The notes under the pieces are model-generated. The model had not been told where the DNA came from. It ran no database searches and was given only the letters and a program-made list of their open reading frames with translations. A stretch of 51,466 bases of DNA from Oscillospiraceae bacterium. Its GTDB lineage: Bacteria; Bacillota; Clostridia; Oscillospirales; Oscillospiraceae. Where the stretch lies: contig JAAWBZ010000103.1 of NCBI GenBank assembly GCA_022792945.1, positions 1 through 51,466 of the forward strand, given 5' to 3'. This document shows, one piece after another, positions 1 through 8,449 of this stretch (position 1 is its first letter; every line of letters begins with the position of its first letter). The translations under genes were made by a program, and so were the position numbers.

Positions 1-98
1 CACCAGACTTTCCGTGCCTACCATTTCTATGACCCCGCGCTCATTTTTCCCTCTTTCCAACATCTTTTATCACCCGCTCCTATTTTACTACATCTACA

Positions 99-173
99 CG
101 AAAAAGTCTGCCATATGGCAGACTTTTTCGACAAGCTGAAGGACCGCCGCAGAAGTATTTTCTGCGGCGGTCC
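99..173. repeat. Composite double stem-loop element, copy 1
   Basis: Positions 99-130 are a perfect 32-bp palindrome whose arms end in A5/T5 runs, so it can act as a terminator in either direction. It runs into the linker TTTTTCGACAAGCTGAAG (124-141). A second perfect hairpin follows: arm GGACCGCCGCAGAA at 141-154, loop GTATT, opposite arm at 160-173. The same architecture with a 17/18 identical linker recurs at 14307-14387. It lies just downstream of the minus-strand aldo/keto reductase and may terminate that operon as well as any gene entering from the left. Positions 1-98 hold nothing I recognise. Confidence 0.7.
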
Positions 174-217
174 TGACGTTGGTGCATGTACTTTTTATGT
201 ATGTGGGTCCGCTTCGC

Positions 218-1129
218 TCAGGTCTCCGCGGCAGCCAGCGCGGCGTCCACCTGCGCTTCGGACTTCACGCCCACCAGCACCGAGAGAACAGCGGGCTGCT
301 CCAGCGCCCAGCGCAGTGCGTACTGCGCCAGTGTCAGTCCCCTTGCCTCGGCCTGTGCGGTGAAAGCCTCCAGGCGGTCAAACAGCGCATTGTCCAGCTG
401 CATCACCCACTCCGGCTTTTCTGCCGCCCGGGAACCAGCCGGCAGCGCCGAGCCACGGCGGTATTTACCGGTCAGGAGGCCGCCCTGGTAGATCTGATAG
501 GGTACGACGGCGATCTCCTCCCGCTCGCACAGCGGTAGCAGGTCCTGCGCGGCTGCCGGCTTGAGCAGGCTCAGCGGCGGCTGGCAGATCACCGGACGGG
601 GCAGCCCTTCCGCGTCGGCGCACCGCAAAAGCGCTGCCAGCTGCTCCGCGCTGTAGTTGCTGACGCCGTAGTAGCGGATCTTTCCCGCCGCGATCTCCCG
701 CGCTAGGGCGCCGAGGATCTCCGCCAGAGGATGGTCCGGATCCGGCCTGTGCAGGTAATAGAGGTCCACATAATCGGTGCCCAACCGGCGCAGGCTGACG
801 TCCAGCTGCTTGCGGATGGCCGCGGGACCGGTGCCCTCGTCCTCCGGGGCGCTGCCCACCTTCATGCCCAGCTTGGTGGCGATCACGATGTCCTCCCGGC
901 GAAGGGTCCGGATGGCCTCGCCCACGATCTCCTCGGCCACGCCGCCGGCGCTGCCGGCGTAGCGGCCATAGCCCTCGTACATATTGGCGGTATCGATGTG
1001 GTTGATCCCGCGGGCGGCGGCGTAGCGCGTCAGGGCCACAGCGTCGTCAAAGGCCACCGGCGAGCCATAGGTCATGGTCCCCAGGGTGACGGGCGAGAGG
1101 GTGATATCCGCGTGGGGGATCTTCTTCAT
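218..1129 (-). CDS. Aldo/keto reductase family oxidoreductase
   Basis: NAD(P)H-dependent reductase of the AKR superfamily, about 303 aa and cytoplasmic. The catalytic tetrad is visible: Asp and Tyr in DTANMYEGYG, Lys in IATKLG and His in LYYLHRPD. The phosphate-binding end has the usual SVLVGVKSEAQV segment. An in-frame ATG at 1144 overlaps the stop of the upstream aminotransferase (ATGA). The ATG at 1129 (MKKIPHAD) is preferred because AGGGGTGA lies 6 nt before it. It is co-transcribed with the aminotransferase at 1141-2370, which suggests that the two enzymes act on the same keto/amino sugar or cyclitol. Substrate is unknown; the family assignment is secure. Confidence 0.88.
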   Translation of the reverse strand: MKKIPHADITLSPVTLGTMTYGSPVAFDDAVALTRYAAARGINHIDTANMYEGYGRYAGSAGGVAEEIVGEAIRTLRREDIVIATKLGMKVGSAPEDEGTGPAAIRKQLDVSLRRLGTDYVDLYYLHRPDPDHPLAEILGALAREIAAGKIRYYGVSNYSAEQLAALLRCADAEGLPRPVICQPPLSLLKPAAAQDLLPLCEREEIAVVPYQIYQGGLLTGKYRRGSALPAGSRAAEKPEWVMQLDNALFDRLEAFTAQAEARGLTLAQYALRWALEQPAVLSVLVGVKSEAQVDAALAAAET

Positions 1130-1140
1130 GGCGTCACCCC

Positions 1141-2370
1141 TCATGCTTTCAGCTCAGCGACGGCATCCTTGACGGCGCGGGCAATGGTTTCCAGAACACT
1201 GTCATCCATGCCGCACCACATGGGCAGGCTGAAGGAGTTGTCCCACCAGCTCTCCAGTACCGGACAGTCGAACGTGCCCGCTCCCAGCTTCTGGAACAGC
1301 GGATAGCGGTAGAGCGGATAGTACTGCACGATGGAGCGGATGCCGTATTTGCCGGTCAGCAGGTCCAAAAGGTCGTTGCGGTCCTTGCCGAAAGCGCTGC
1401 CGTCGAAATGGAATACATACTGGTGGCGCACATGGCGGTAGCCCTCGGGGATGTGGTTGGCGGTGATCTCCGGCACATCGGCCAGCAGTGCGCGAAGCTT
1501 GTCGTTCTGGGCAATGATCTTGTCGGTGTTGGCTGAGAGGGTCTTGAGCTGAACGCTGCCCAAGGCGCACTGCGCCTCGCCAATGCAGAAGTTGTTGGGC
1601 CAGAAGCCGTCGATATCCATGTCCACGCTGCTCATAGCCGGGACCCAGTAGCGCTCACGGTCGCCGGGGAAAGCGCAGCAGCCGTTGTGCCGGATACCAG
1701 GGACCAGCCTGGCATCCTCATCGGACTTCACCAGCAGCATACCGCCCTCGCCCAGGGTGGTCATCGTCTTGGCGCCGTGGAAGCTGAAGCAGCCGAAATC
1801 GCCGAAAGTGCCCACATGCTGCCCATGGATGCGGGCATCCAGCGCCTGGGCGCAGTCCTCCACGACCTTGATGCCGTGCGCCTTTGCCAGCTTGACGATG
1901 GCTTCCATATCGCAGGGCATGCCCAGCAGGTGCACAGCCACGATCACCTTGGTCTTGTCGGTGATCTTTCGGGCGATGTCCTCAGGGTCGATGGTCCAGG
2001 TGTCCGGATGGATGTCGCCCCAAACCAGCTTGGCGCCGGCCTTGCCGAAGGGGATGGCGGAGGCGCAGAACGTATAGGCCGGCACGATGACCTCGTCGCC
2101 GGGCTGTACGCCGCAAAGCGTCGCGGCCAAACTCAGGGCATTGGTGGCGTTGTCCACGGCGAAAGCGTACTTCGAGCCGGTGAACACAGCGAAGTCTGCC
2201 TGGAACTGTGCCAGCATCGGGCCCTGCGTCTGGCAGTCCACATCCCGCATCACATGGACGACCGCTTGGATCTCTTCCTCCGTATAGGGATGCTGCCTCG
2301 CGGGGATCGAGACACGATAGCCTTCTACTGCGCCGCGTCCGGACGCGTCACCCTTCATAACAGTTGACAT
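1141..2370 (-). CDS. DegT/DnrJ/EryC1/StrS family PLP aminotransferase (1)
   Basis: Sugar- or cyclitol-type aminotransferase, 409 aa, fold-type I PLP enzyme. The Schiff-base lysine is in SFHGAKTMTTLGEGG; the DNATNALSLA and VVEDCAQALDA segments fit the cofactor pocket. The family transaminates keto sugars or inososes, usually with Glu or Gln as amino donor. The start at 2370 has AAAGGAGGA 8 nt upstream. It heads an operon with the aldo/keto reductase (4-nt overlap). Divergent from an AraC-type regulator at 2551 that probably controls it. A second family member lies at 3514-4707. Direction of the reaction (amino sugar synthesis or breakdown) cannot be read from sequence; the neighbouring importer favours use of an imported compound. 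Confidence 0.85.
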   Translation of the reverse strand: MSTVMKGDASGRGAVEGYRVSIPARQHPYTEEEIQAVVHVMRDVDCQTQGPMLAQFQADFAVFTGSKYAFAVDNATNALSLAATLCGVQPGDEVIVPAYTFCASAIPFGKAGAKLVWGDIHPDTWTIDPEDIARKITDKTKVIVAVHLLGMPCDMEAIVKLAKAHGIKVVEDCAQALDARIHGQHVGTFGDFGCFSFHGAKTMTTLGEGGMLLVKSDEDARLVPGIRHNGCCAFPGDRERYWVPAMSSVDMDIDGFWPNNFCIGEAQCALGSVQLKTLSANTDKIIAQNDKLRALLADVPEITANHIPEGYRHVRHQYVFHFDGSAFGKDRNDLLDLLTGKYGIRSIVQYYPLYRYPLFQKLGAGTFDCPVLESWWDNSFSLPMWCGMDDSVLETIARAVKDAVAELKA

Positions 2371-2414
2371 AATATATCCTCCTTTGTCGGTCGGCGGTTG
2401 TTGTTTCTATGCTT

Positions 2415-2443
2415 ATTATAAAGAAAGCCCCCTGCTGAAACAA
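2415..2443 (-). promoter_or_regulatory. Sigma-A-type promoter of the aminotransferase/AKR operon
   Basis: On the minus strand, -35 TTGTTT (2443-2438), 17-nt spacer and -10 TATAAT (2420-2415). It lies 45 nt before the start at 2370, back to back with the AraC promoter. Confidence 0.6.
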
Positions 2444-2491
2444 TATAAAATATCGCCTTGTTTCCCCGGTCGCCGCGCAAAAGTAAGAGGT

Positions 2492-2520
2492 TTGACAAGG
2501 CGGCCTCATTGGAGTAAACT
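2492..2520 (+). promoter_or_regulatory. Promoter of the AraC-type regulator
   Basis: -35 TTGACA (2492-2497), 17-nt spacer, -10 TAAACT (2515-2520), followed by AAAGGAG and the ATG at 2551. The close divergent arrangement (about 50 nt between the -35 boxes) fits autoregulation plus control of the minus-strand operon. Confidence 0.6.
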
Positions 2521-2550
2521 GAAGAAAATCCCACCGAAAGGAGCGAAAGT

Positions 2551-3471
2551 ATGGCAGATCAACGGAACTACACAGGAACGCTCATGGTGGGCAACGTGGT
2601 GATGGAGTGCTTCCTGGCCGCCGATACGCTGCTGGAGGTCGTCGGCTGCGCCAACGCCACCTTTTCCGAGGAGCATACACACGCCTGCTACGAGTTGCTC
2701 TACTGCCGCCGAGGCGAAGGCTTTCAGTTTGTCAGCGACAAGGCCCACGCCTATGCCGCCGGCTCTGTCTTTCTCTTCGCGCCCTTTACCACCCACGCGC
2801 ATATCAGCAGCGTGGACTACCCGGAAATTCGCTGCTCCATCCGCTTCGAGATCCCCAAGGAGCAGCCGGCTGAGGCGGAGCGGTCCGCGGTATGGCCGCT
2901 GCTGCGGCAGCTGCGCCAGCAGGGCTTTTTCTCCTTTACTGCCAGCGGCGGTATGCGGCGTATCCTGGAGCTTCTGACCGAAGCAGCGGCGCAGACACAG
3001 CCAGCCGGTGCGCTGCCTGTGGGCGGGCTTCTGACGGCGCTGCTGTCCTATGTGTTTCAGGAGCTGGGGGACCCTCTCCGCGCCTGGTCTGCGCCGCTCC
3101 CGGCTGGCTGGGAGACGTCGGCCAGCCTGAATCAGAGGAAGTTCCTCATCGACCATTTCTTTGACCAGCTGGTCAACAGCAACGCCCGGATGGAGGATCT
3201 CTGTGCCCAGGTCCACCTGAGTCCCAGCCAGCTCAACCGCATCATCCGTGAGATCTTCGGTACCACCTTCAAGCAAAAGCTGATCGAGGTGCGCATCGCC
3301 TATATCAAATACTTTCTCAAATACTCCGACATGAGCATCAATGAGATCGCGCAGCGGACCAATTTTTTGGAGAACTCCAACTTTTCTCTTTTTTTTAAGC
3401 AGCACTGCGGTGAAACGCCCTCTCAATACCGCGCCCGGGAGCGGCGGCAGGCAGGGGCAGCGGCGCCGTAG
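2551..3471 (+). CDS. AraC family transcriptional regulator with N-terminal cupin
   Basis: 306-aa regulator. The N-terminal half is an AraC-type cupin: a His-rich strand SEEHTHACYELLYCRRG near residues 31-47 and FAPFTTHAH near 74-82 that would hold a ligand. The C-terminal 100 residues carry two helix-turn-helix units: MEDLCAQVHLSPSQLNRIIRE (positions roughly 213-233, key residues L, S, L, R) and MSINEIAQRTNF with FFKQHCGETPSQYR. RBS AAAGGAG precedes the ATG. Divergent from the aminotransferase/AKR operon, which it likely activates in response to a sugar-like inducer. A perfect bidirectional terminator follows the stop. Confidence 0.85.
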   Translation: MADQRNYTGTLMVGNVVMECFLAADTLLEVVGCANATFSEEHTHACYELLYCRRGEGFQFVSDKAHAYAAGSVFLFAPFTTHAHISSVDYPEIRCSIRFEIPKEQPAEAERSAVWPLLRQLRQQGFFSFTASGGMRRILELLTEAAAQTQPAGALPVGGLLTALLSYVFQELGDPLRAWSAPLPAGWETSASLNQRKFLIDHFFDQLVNSNARMEDLCAQVHLSPSQLNRIIREIFGTTFKQKLIEVRIAYIKYFLKYSDMSINEIAQRTNFLENSNFSLFFKQHCGETPSQYRARERRQAGAAAP

Positions 3472-3474
3472 GCA

Positions 3475-3505
3475 GGGCCGCACATCCATCACGGATGTGC
3501 GGCCC
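3475..3505. terminator. Bidirectional terminator between araC-type gene and aminotransferase 2
   Basis: Perfect 13-bp stem: arm GGGCCGCACATCC (3475-3487), loop ATCAC, opposite arm 3493-3505. It sits in the 42-nt gap between two convergent genes. The T-tracts are short (TCTCT on the plus side), so efficiency is uncertain. Confidence 0.7.
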
Positions 3506-3513
3506 TCTCTGGA

Positions 3514-4707
3514 TCAGTTAAAATGCGCGATGGTTTGGTGCAGAATCTCCGCCTGGGCGTCTGCCTCGGTACTATCCCAGTAATTGGTTTTCAATTGCAA
3601 TAGCTGCGGCTGGAGCTGCTCCGCCGTGGGGCACAGGCCCCGCTCGTAGCGATAGCCGCCAAAGTGCCGGATCAGCCTTTCCCGACCCAGGAAGCGCATT
3701 TCCTGGAACGCCGGCTCCAAATACGTCAGCTGCCACGCGGCGTAGATGCCGTCGCCGCCCAGCTCCATGAATTTCCTGCGGAAATCATACCAGGAGATAT
3801 CAGGATGCGTCATGCGGATGGCTACGGCCCAATAGGCGTGGCCACAGTCCGCCGGTGTCGCCTGCGGGATCAGCCAGGGACAGCCTTGGACCGCCGCCTC
3901 CAGTACCTTGCCGGCGTACCGGCGGCAATCTGTCAAGGCGTCCAGCCGTTCCAGCTGGGCCAGCGCCACGGCACCGGTCACATCGGACATCCGATAGTTC
4001 CAGCCCAGCTGCATATGCCGCGCGTAGGCCGGGTCCTGGATATCATCCTTGGTGATCCGCGCTTTTTTCGTGCTGATGCCGCCATACCCCAGGCCGGAGA
4101 ACCGGCGCAGCGCCAGGGCGCAGGCATCGTCGTTGGTCGTGACCATGCCGCCCTCGCCACAGGTCATGTGCTTGCTGGCCTGGAAAGAAAAGCTGGCCAT
4201 GTGCCCAATGCTTCCGGCCGGGCGGCCCTTATAGGTCCCCAGAAAACACTGCGCGTCATCCTCAATCACCACAAGGCCGTGCCGCCGCGCTATGTCCATG
4301 ATCGCGTCCATATCCGGCATCAGGCCATACAGCGCGACCGGTATCACAGCCTTTGTCCGCGGCGTGATTTTTTTCTCCACCTCCGCTGCGGAAAGGAGAA
4401 AGGTCTTTTCATCCACGTCGGCAAAAACCGGGGTCGCATTGGCCTGCACCACCGCCAGAGCGGTGGAGGACATGGTCAGCGGCGGTACAATGACCTCATC
4501 ACCGATGCCCACGCCAGCGGCCTCAAGGGCCGAATGGAGCGTCGCCGTGCCATTGACAAACGCAACGGCGTGAGCCGTGCCCATTCTCTGGGCAAACGCC
4601 TGTTCCAGCCGGACAACAAAACGGTAATTGTTATGGGTCTCAAACTGTCCTTCCAGCGCCTGGCGCGCGTATTCCCGCTCCAAATCAGAAATTCTTTCAA
4701 TTTTCAT
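3514..4707 (-). CDS. DegT/DnrJ/EryC1/StrS family PLP aminotransferase (2)
   Basis: About 397 aa. PLP lysine in SFSFQASKHMTCGEGG, the ASK-H-M-T context seen in inosose/keto-sugar aminotransferases; FVNGTATLHSALEAAG and VIEDDAQCFLG are the other cofactor contacts. The reading frame is open back to a TTG at 4740, but the ATG at 4707 (MKIERISD) is preferred because GGAG lies 9 nt before it, whereas earlier candidates lack an RBS. It is about 100 nt downstream of the ABC permease genes' stop side but reads on the same strand, upstream of them in transcription order (4707 to 3514 lies distal), so it is probably the last gene of the importer transcript. Only distantly similar to aminotransferase 1. 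Confidence 0.85.
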   Translation of the reverse strand: MKIERISDLEREYARQALEGQFETHNNYRFVVRLEQAFAQRMGTAHAVAFVNGTATLHSALEAAGVGIGDEVIVPPLTMSSTALAVVQANATPVFADVDEKTFLLSAAEVEKKITPRTKAVIPVALYGLMPDMDAIMDIARRHGLVVIEDDAQCFLGTYKGRPAGSIGHMASFSFQASKHMTCGEGGMVTTNDDACALALRRFSGLGYGGISTKKARITKDDIQDPAYARHMQLGWNYRMSDVTGAVALAQLERLDALTDCRRYAGKVLEAAVQGCPWLIPQATPADCGHAYWAVAIRMTHPDISWYDFRRKFMELGGDGIYAAWQLTYLEPAFQEMRFLGRERLIRHFGGYRYERGLCPTAEQLQPQLLQLKTNYWDSTEADAQAEILHQTIAHFN

Positions 4708-4809
4708 GTCGATATACTCCATTTCATTCGTTTTATTCAAATATTAGGACGCGCTAGCTGTGGAAGGCTCTGAAATAAATTTTGCAGTTTTTCATGGGAC
4801 TTCTTCGGC

Positions 4810-5640
4810 TTACCCCTTGACCGCGCCCACTGTGGCGCCTTTGATGAACATTTTCTGACAGGCCAGGAACAGGATCACCAGCGGGATCGTCGCCAGGAAT
4901 GCCATGGCCAGCTGCAATGCCACATTATTAAAGGTCCGCTCGGCAAACATGGACATCCCGATTGGCAGCGTCTTGAGCTTCTTATCGGAAATCATGATCA
5001 GCTGCCAGATGTAGTCGTTAAACGTGGCGAAAAAGGAGAAGATGAAAATCGTGCCGGCGGCGGGCATGGACAGAGGCACCACCACCCGGAAGAACTTCCG
5101 CAGCTCTCCGCAGCCATCGATCTCCGCCGCGTCGAACAGCTCTGACGGCAGGCTGGAAATGAACTGCCGGCTCAGGAATACGCCGAAAGCCGGCGCGATG
5201 GATGTGAGAATGACGCCGATCATTTTGTCGGTCAAGTGCAGCTGATTGGCCACCAGATAATTTGGCACCAGAAGCATCTGCTTGGGCATCATCATCGTCG
5301 CCATGACCAGTGCAAAGAAGAAGCCCTTAAAACGGTACCGGATCTTGGCGAAGGAATACCCGGCGGTGATTCCCACCACAACGGTCGCCACCGCGGTGAT
5401 GACGCTGATCAGGAGGCTGTTTTTCAGCCATAGCAGGATCTCGCTTTCCCCGAACACCCGCGCCACATTTTTTGCCGTCGGGTCCTTGAAGGGATTGAGG
5501 TCCATGGGAACCTGGATCAAGGAGGCATTTTTCTTGAACGCGCCAATGGTCATGATCACCAGCGGCAGCATGATCAGCACGACCAGCGCGACTGTCATAA
5601 TGGTCCCGCTGGTGCTGATCTTCTTTCGTCTCAGTTTCAT
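4810..5640 (-). CDS. Carbohydrate ABC transporter permease (MalG/UgpE type)
   Basis: Inner-membrane permease of the CUT1 sugar ABC importers, 276 aa from the chosen start. Six hydrophobic segments are visible, with the first at about residues 15-35. The EAA loop that docks the ATPase reads LFDAAEIDGCGELRKFFRV. An in-frame GTG at 5646 is possible, but AAGGGGG is spaced 7 nt from the ATG at 5640 and only 1 nt from the GTG. It lies 12 nt from the stop of the partner permease. No ATPase gene is present; like many Firmicute CUT1 systems it probably uses a shared MsmK/UgpC-type ATPase encoded elsewhere. Confidence 0.9.
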   Translation of the reverse strand: MKLRRKKISTSGTIMTVALVVLIMLPLVIMTIGAFKKNASLIQVPMDLNPFKDPTAKNVARVFGESEILLWLKNSLLISVITAVATVVVGITAGYSFAKIRYRFKGFFFALVMATMMMPKQMLLVPNYLVANQLHLTDKMIGVILTSIAPAFGVFLSRQFISSLPSELFDAAEIDGCGELRKFFRVVVPLSMPAAGTIFIFSFFATFNDYIWQLIMISDKKLKTLPIGMSMFAERTFNNVALQLAMAFLATIPLVILFLACQKMFIKGATVGAVKG

Positions 5641-5652
5641 CCTCACGCCCCC

Positions 5653-6579
5653 TTAATACTCGATGGCCTCGCGCCGCGTCACACGGAACTGAATGAAGGC
5701 AACCACGGCGGTGATGGCAAACAGAATGACGCCCAGGGCGGCGGCGTAGCCGAACTGGTGGTTGTTAAAGGCGCTGTTGTAGATCAGCAGCAGCAGCGTG
5801 GAGCTGGTATAGTTGGGCCCGCCGGAGGTCAGCATCTGAGGGACCACAAAGATTTGCAGTGCGCTGATGGTGGAGGTGACAAACACATATACCATGGTGG
5901 GGTGCAGCATGGGCATGGTGATCTTTCGGAACTGCTCACTGCGGCTGGCGCCGTCCAGCTCTGCGGCTTCGTAATAGGTCTCGGGGATGGCGCCGATGGC
6001 GGCGCAGTAGATCACCAGCTGGGAGCCCATATTGGTAAACGCGATCAGCAGCGCCATGACCGGCACGGAGTAGATGGCTTTGTCAAACACCGAGAAGCCC
6101 GCCACTCCCACGTTGGCCAACGCCTGGGCGATGATGCCGGTGTTGGGCGCGAAGATGAATTTCCAGACGATCACCTGCGCCACGGTGCAGATCACGCCGG
6201 GCAGATATACCAGCATTTTTACCGCGCTGTTGACCCGGTTGGAGTGGGGGCGCAGCACGTTGGCCACAAGCAGCGGCACAAATACCTGAATGGGGATCAC
6301 AATAACCGAGTAGCAGACGGTGCCCAGCAGGCTGCGCCAAAACGCATAGTCGTGAAATATTTTTACATAATTTCCAAGGGCGATCCAATTTTTGTCGCCC
6401 AGGCGGAAATCTGTAAAGGAGATCGCGATGCCGTAAAACAGCGGATAGACGTAAAAAATACAGAAGATCAGGAGCCAGGGCACCAGGAAAATATAACCCC
6501 ACTTGCATTTCCTGGCCTCCGGCGCGCTCATGGGCGTGCCCAGGCGGACAGGCTTGCGCGAAGAAATCGATTTTGTCAT
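5653..6579 (-). CDS. Carbohydrate ABC transporter permease (MalF/UgpA type)
   Basis: 308-aa inner-membrane subunit of the same CUT1 importer. The N-terminal cytoplasmic tail is followed by a first membrane segment (IFLVPWLLIFCIFYVYPLF, about residues 30-48) and five more; the EAA motif is YYEAAELDGASRSEQFRKI. RBS AGAAAGG is 11 nt before the ATG. The gene follows the solute-binding lipoprotein gene on the same strand after a stem-loop (6631-6657) that should lower its expression relative to the binding protein. Substrate cannot be read from sequence; context suggests an oligosaccharide, amino sugar or cyclitol. Confidence 0.9.
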   Translation of the reverse strand: MTKSISSRKPVRLGTPMSAPEARKCKWGYIFLVPWLLIFCIFYVYPLFYGIAISFTDFRLGDKNWIALGNYVKIFHDYAFWRSLLGTVCYSVIVIPIQVFVPLLVANVLRPHSNRVNSAVKMLVYLPGVICTVAQVIVWKFIFAPNTGIIAQALANVGVAGFSVFDKAIYSVPVMALLIAFTNMGSQLVIYCAAIGAIPETYYEAAELDGASRSEQFRKITMPMLHPTMVYVFVTSTISALQIFVVPQMLTSGGPNYTSSTLLLLIYNSAFNNHQFGYAAALGVILFAITAVVAFIQFRVTRREAIEY

Positions 6580-6630
6580 AGGTCATTGGCCTTTCTTGCA
6601 GGATCGGCGCGGCTGCGCCGCGGGATAAAG

Positions 6631-6657
6631 AAGGGGGAGCGGCGGTCGCTCCCCCTT
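6631..6657 (-). terminator. Intra-operon stem-loop after the solute-binding protein gene
   Basis: 11-bp perfect stem: AAGGGGGAGCG (6631-6641), loop GCGGT, opposite arm 6647-6657. It lies between the binding-protein stop and the permease start. Read on the minus strand the following T-tract is poor, so it looks like an mRNA-stabilising or partial terminator hairpin, as known between malE and malF. Confidence 0.65.
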
Positions 6658-6669
6658 TGCCTCAAAGGT

Positions 6670-8103
6670 TTAGCCGTTGGCAGCCAGATAGTCCGAGATC
6701 ACAGCATCGCCGGCGGCAGCCCAGTTTTCCACAAACTGCTCGGGCGTGATGTTCCCTACGAACAGATCCTGCTTCTGCACATAGAAGGTCTCGCGGAAGT
6801 CGCTCCAGAAAGGCTCCAGAATGCCGAAGGTGGAGTTGGCGTACTGTGCGCCGTAGGCGACAGCCCGCTCCATGATGGCGGTGATCTCCGGCGTCTCATA
6901 AGACACCTCAACGTCGGACATGATCGGCAGCTTGCCGGAAACCTGGATCAGCTTGGTGCGGGTCGCGGTATCCTTGAGCAGCAGGTCGATGACCAGCTTC
7001 GCATCCTCCTCATGGCCGTTGTTACCAAAGACGCAGTAGCCGTAGGAGCCCCAGCTGGTGGTCATGGGCGGCTCCCTGCCGTCGGGCGTGGGCAGGCAGA
7101 CGGCGTCTTGCCTGAACTGCACGGCGGTCCCCTCCTCCTGGAGCGTATTGGTCCAGGACAGGTAGTTATACGCGGTGGGCTCAAAGAGCAGGCGGCCGGA
7201 GAAATAGAGGCTGTCCACATCCTCGTCGATCATGGAGGCCACGCCGTCGGGCACCAGGCCCTCGTCGATAAGCGTCTGGTACAGTTTCAGGACCTCTACG
7301 ATCTTTTCCTTATTGGCGCCTTCGTTGATGACGGTGGCGGTGTGATCCTCATTGAGGATCTCCGCGCCATTGCCCAGGAACCAGCTGTAGTCCCAGGCGT
7401 CGCCGCTGCGGGAGCCGCCGTACAGCGCCACAGGATAAACCGAGGGATCTGCTGCCTTGGCCGCGCGGCAGGTATCCAGGAACTGCTCATAGGTCCAGGT
7501 CTCACGGTCCTCCGGGATCATATCGGCTACACCCAGGTCCTCAGCCAGGTCCATGTTGATCAGCAGGCAGTAGGGCGCGCCGCTGTGGGTCGCCACGTAG
7601 TAATTCCTGCCGTCCACCACACCCTCGGTCTGCTCGCCGAAGAACAGATCCTGATTGGCTTCCACAACATCTGTCAGGTCCACGGTCAGACCTGCGGTGA
7701 TGGCAGGCGCGATGCGGGAATAGCCGTCACAATAGATGTCCGGAGTCGTACCGGTGGCGCAGGCCACGGTGAATTTCTCAGGTCCGGTGTCACCGGGCAG
7801 GACCTCTAGCTCCAGTGTGATCCAGGGATACGTCTCGTGGACCTGCTCCGCAAATGCCTCCCAAATGGGATCCACACCGGTCTCCGCAAAGTACCAGAAG
7901 GAGAGCGTCACAGGCTCCTTATCTTCACCGGTGTCTGCGCTGCCGTCGTCCTTCTTCTCGGGCGCCGCGGCGTCACCGCCGGCGCTGCCGCTGTCATTGG
8001 CGGCGAGCTGCTGCGGGATGGTGTCACCCTCGCTCTGGCCGCCGCAGGCGGCCATGCCTACTACCATGACCAGAGCCAGCAGCAATGCGATCACTTTTTT
8101 CAT
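6670..8103 (-). CDS. Extracellular solute-binding lipoprotein of a sugar ABC importer
   Basis: 477-aa lipoprotein. The start at 8103 is fixed by GGAGGT and by the signal peptide: K2-K3, hydrophobic core, lipobox GMAAC with Cys20 as the lipidated residue. A low-complexity Ser/Gly/Asp/Glu linker (about residues 21-58) leads to a family-1 solute-binding domain (LSFWYFAETGVDPIWEAF, later YEQFLDTCRAAKAADPSV, and a C-terminal W-rich segment). It captures the substrate outside the membrane and delivers it to the two permeases downstream. Divergent from the YesM-type kinase gene, whose pair probably activates it. Substrate unknown. Confidence 0.92.
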   Translation of the reverse strand: MKKVIALLLALVMVVGMAACGGQSEGDTIPQQLAANDSGSAGGDAAAPEKKDDGSADTGEDKEPVTLSFWYFAETGVDPIWEAFAEQVHETYPWITLELEVLPGDTGPEKFTVACATGTTPDIYCDGYSRIAPAITAGLTVDLTDVVEANQDLFFGEQTEGVVDGRNYYVATHSGAPYCLLINMDLAEDLGVADMIPEDRETWTYEQFLDTCRAAKAADPSVYPVALYGGSRSGDAWDYSWFLGNGAEILNEDHTATVINEGANKEKIVEVLKLYQTLIDEGLVPDGVASMIDEDVDSLYFSGRLLFEPTAYNYLSWTNTLQEEGTAVQFRQDAVCLPTPDGREPPMTTSWGSYGYCVFGNNGHEEDAKLVIDLLLKDTATRTKLIQVSGKLPIMSDVEVSYETPEITAIMERAVAYGAQYANSTFGILEPFWSDFRETFYVQKQDLFVGNITPEQFVENWAAAGDAVISDYLAANG

Positions 8104-8152
8104 TTTTCTTACCTCCAAACTGTCTTTATGCCTCGGATCACTTACATTTATT

Positions 8153-8180
8153 ATTCTAAAGGAATTCTGCGGTCCTACAA
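8153..8180 (-). promoter_or_regulatory. Putative promoter of the ABC importer operon
   Basis: Minus strand: -35 TTGTAG (8180-8175), 16-nt spacer, -10 TAGAAT (8158-8153), 50 nt before the lipoprotein start. The -35 is weak, as expected for an activated promoter. The whole 8104-8449 gap is AT-rich regulatory DNA between divergent units; I see no gene in it. Confidence 0.4.
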
Positions 8181-8366
8181 TCCTCCGGTCCTGCAAAATA
8201 GTCAGCAAAAGCCCCCTGTTTTTTGCACTAAATACAGAGATTGCAGACTTTTGGTACTAAAATTTTCAGAAAAACTCCGTTGCTTCATCTAAAAATCACA
8301 TATATTATACTTCTGTTTTGTTGCTTTTCCACAGAATTCTCCGGTTCATCCGTCTGTTCCCGCGGT

Positions 8367-8395
8367 TTGACTTTGTTCCGCGCTTCTTTTATAAT
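8367..8395 (+). promoter_or_regulatory. Promoter of the two-component system
   Basis: -35 TTGACT (8367-8372), 17-nt spacer, consensus -10 TATAAT (8390-8395), 55 nt before the kinase start. It supports the start at 8450 rather than the upstream in-frame codon at 8318. Confidence 0.65.
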
Positions 8396-8449
8396 TGGAG
8401 CAGCAGACAGGCAGCCGGCGCTTTTCCGGCGATAGGAGGTCCGATCCTC

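Noticed and set aside
5758-7809. A 683-codon plus-strand open frame opposite the permease and binding-protein genes
   Set aside because: Antisense shadow of two clear genes in GC-rich DNA; His/Gln/Gly-rich translation without any domain or RBS.
8318-8449. 44-codon upstream extension of the sensor kinase
   Set aside because: Overlaps the promoter TTGACT-17-TATAAT; AGGAGGT supports 8450.
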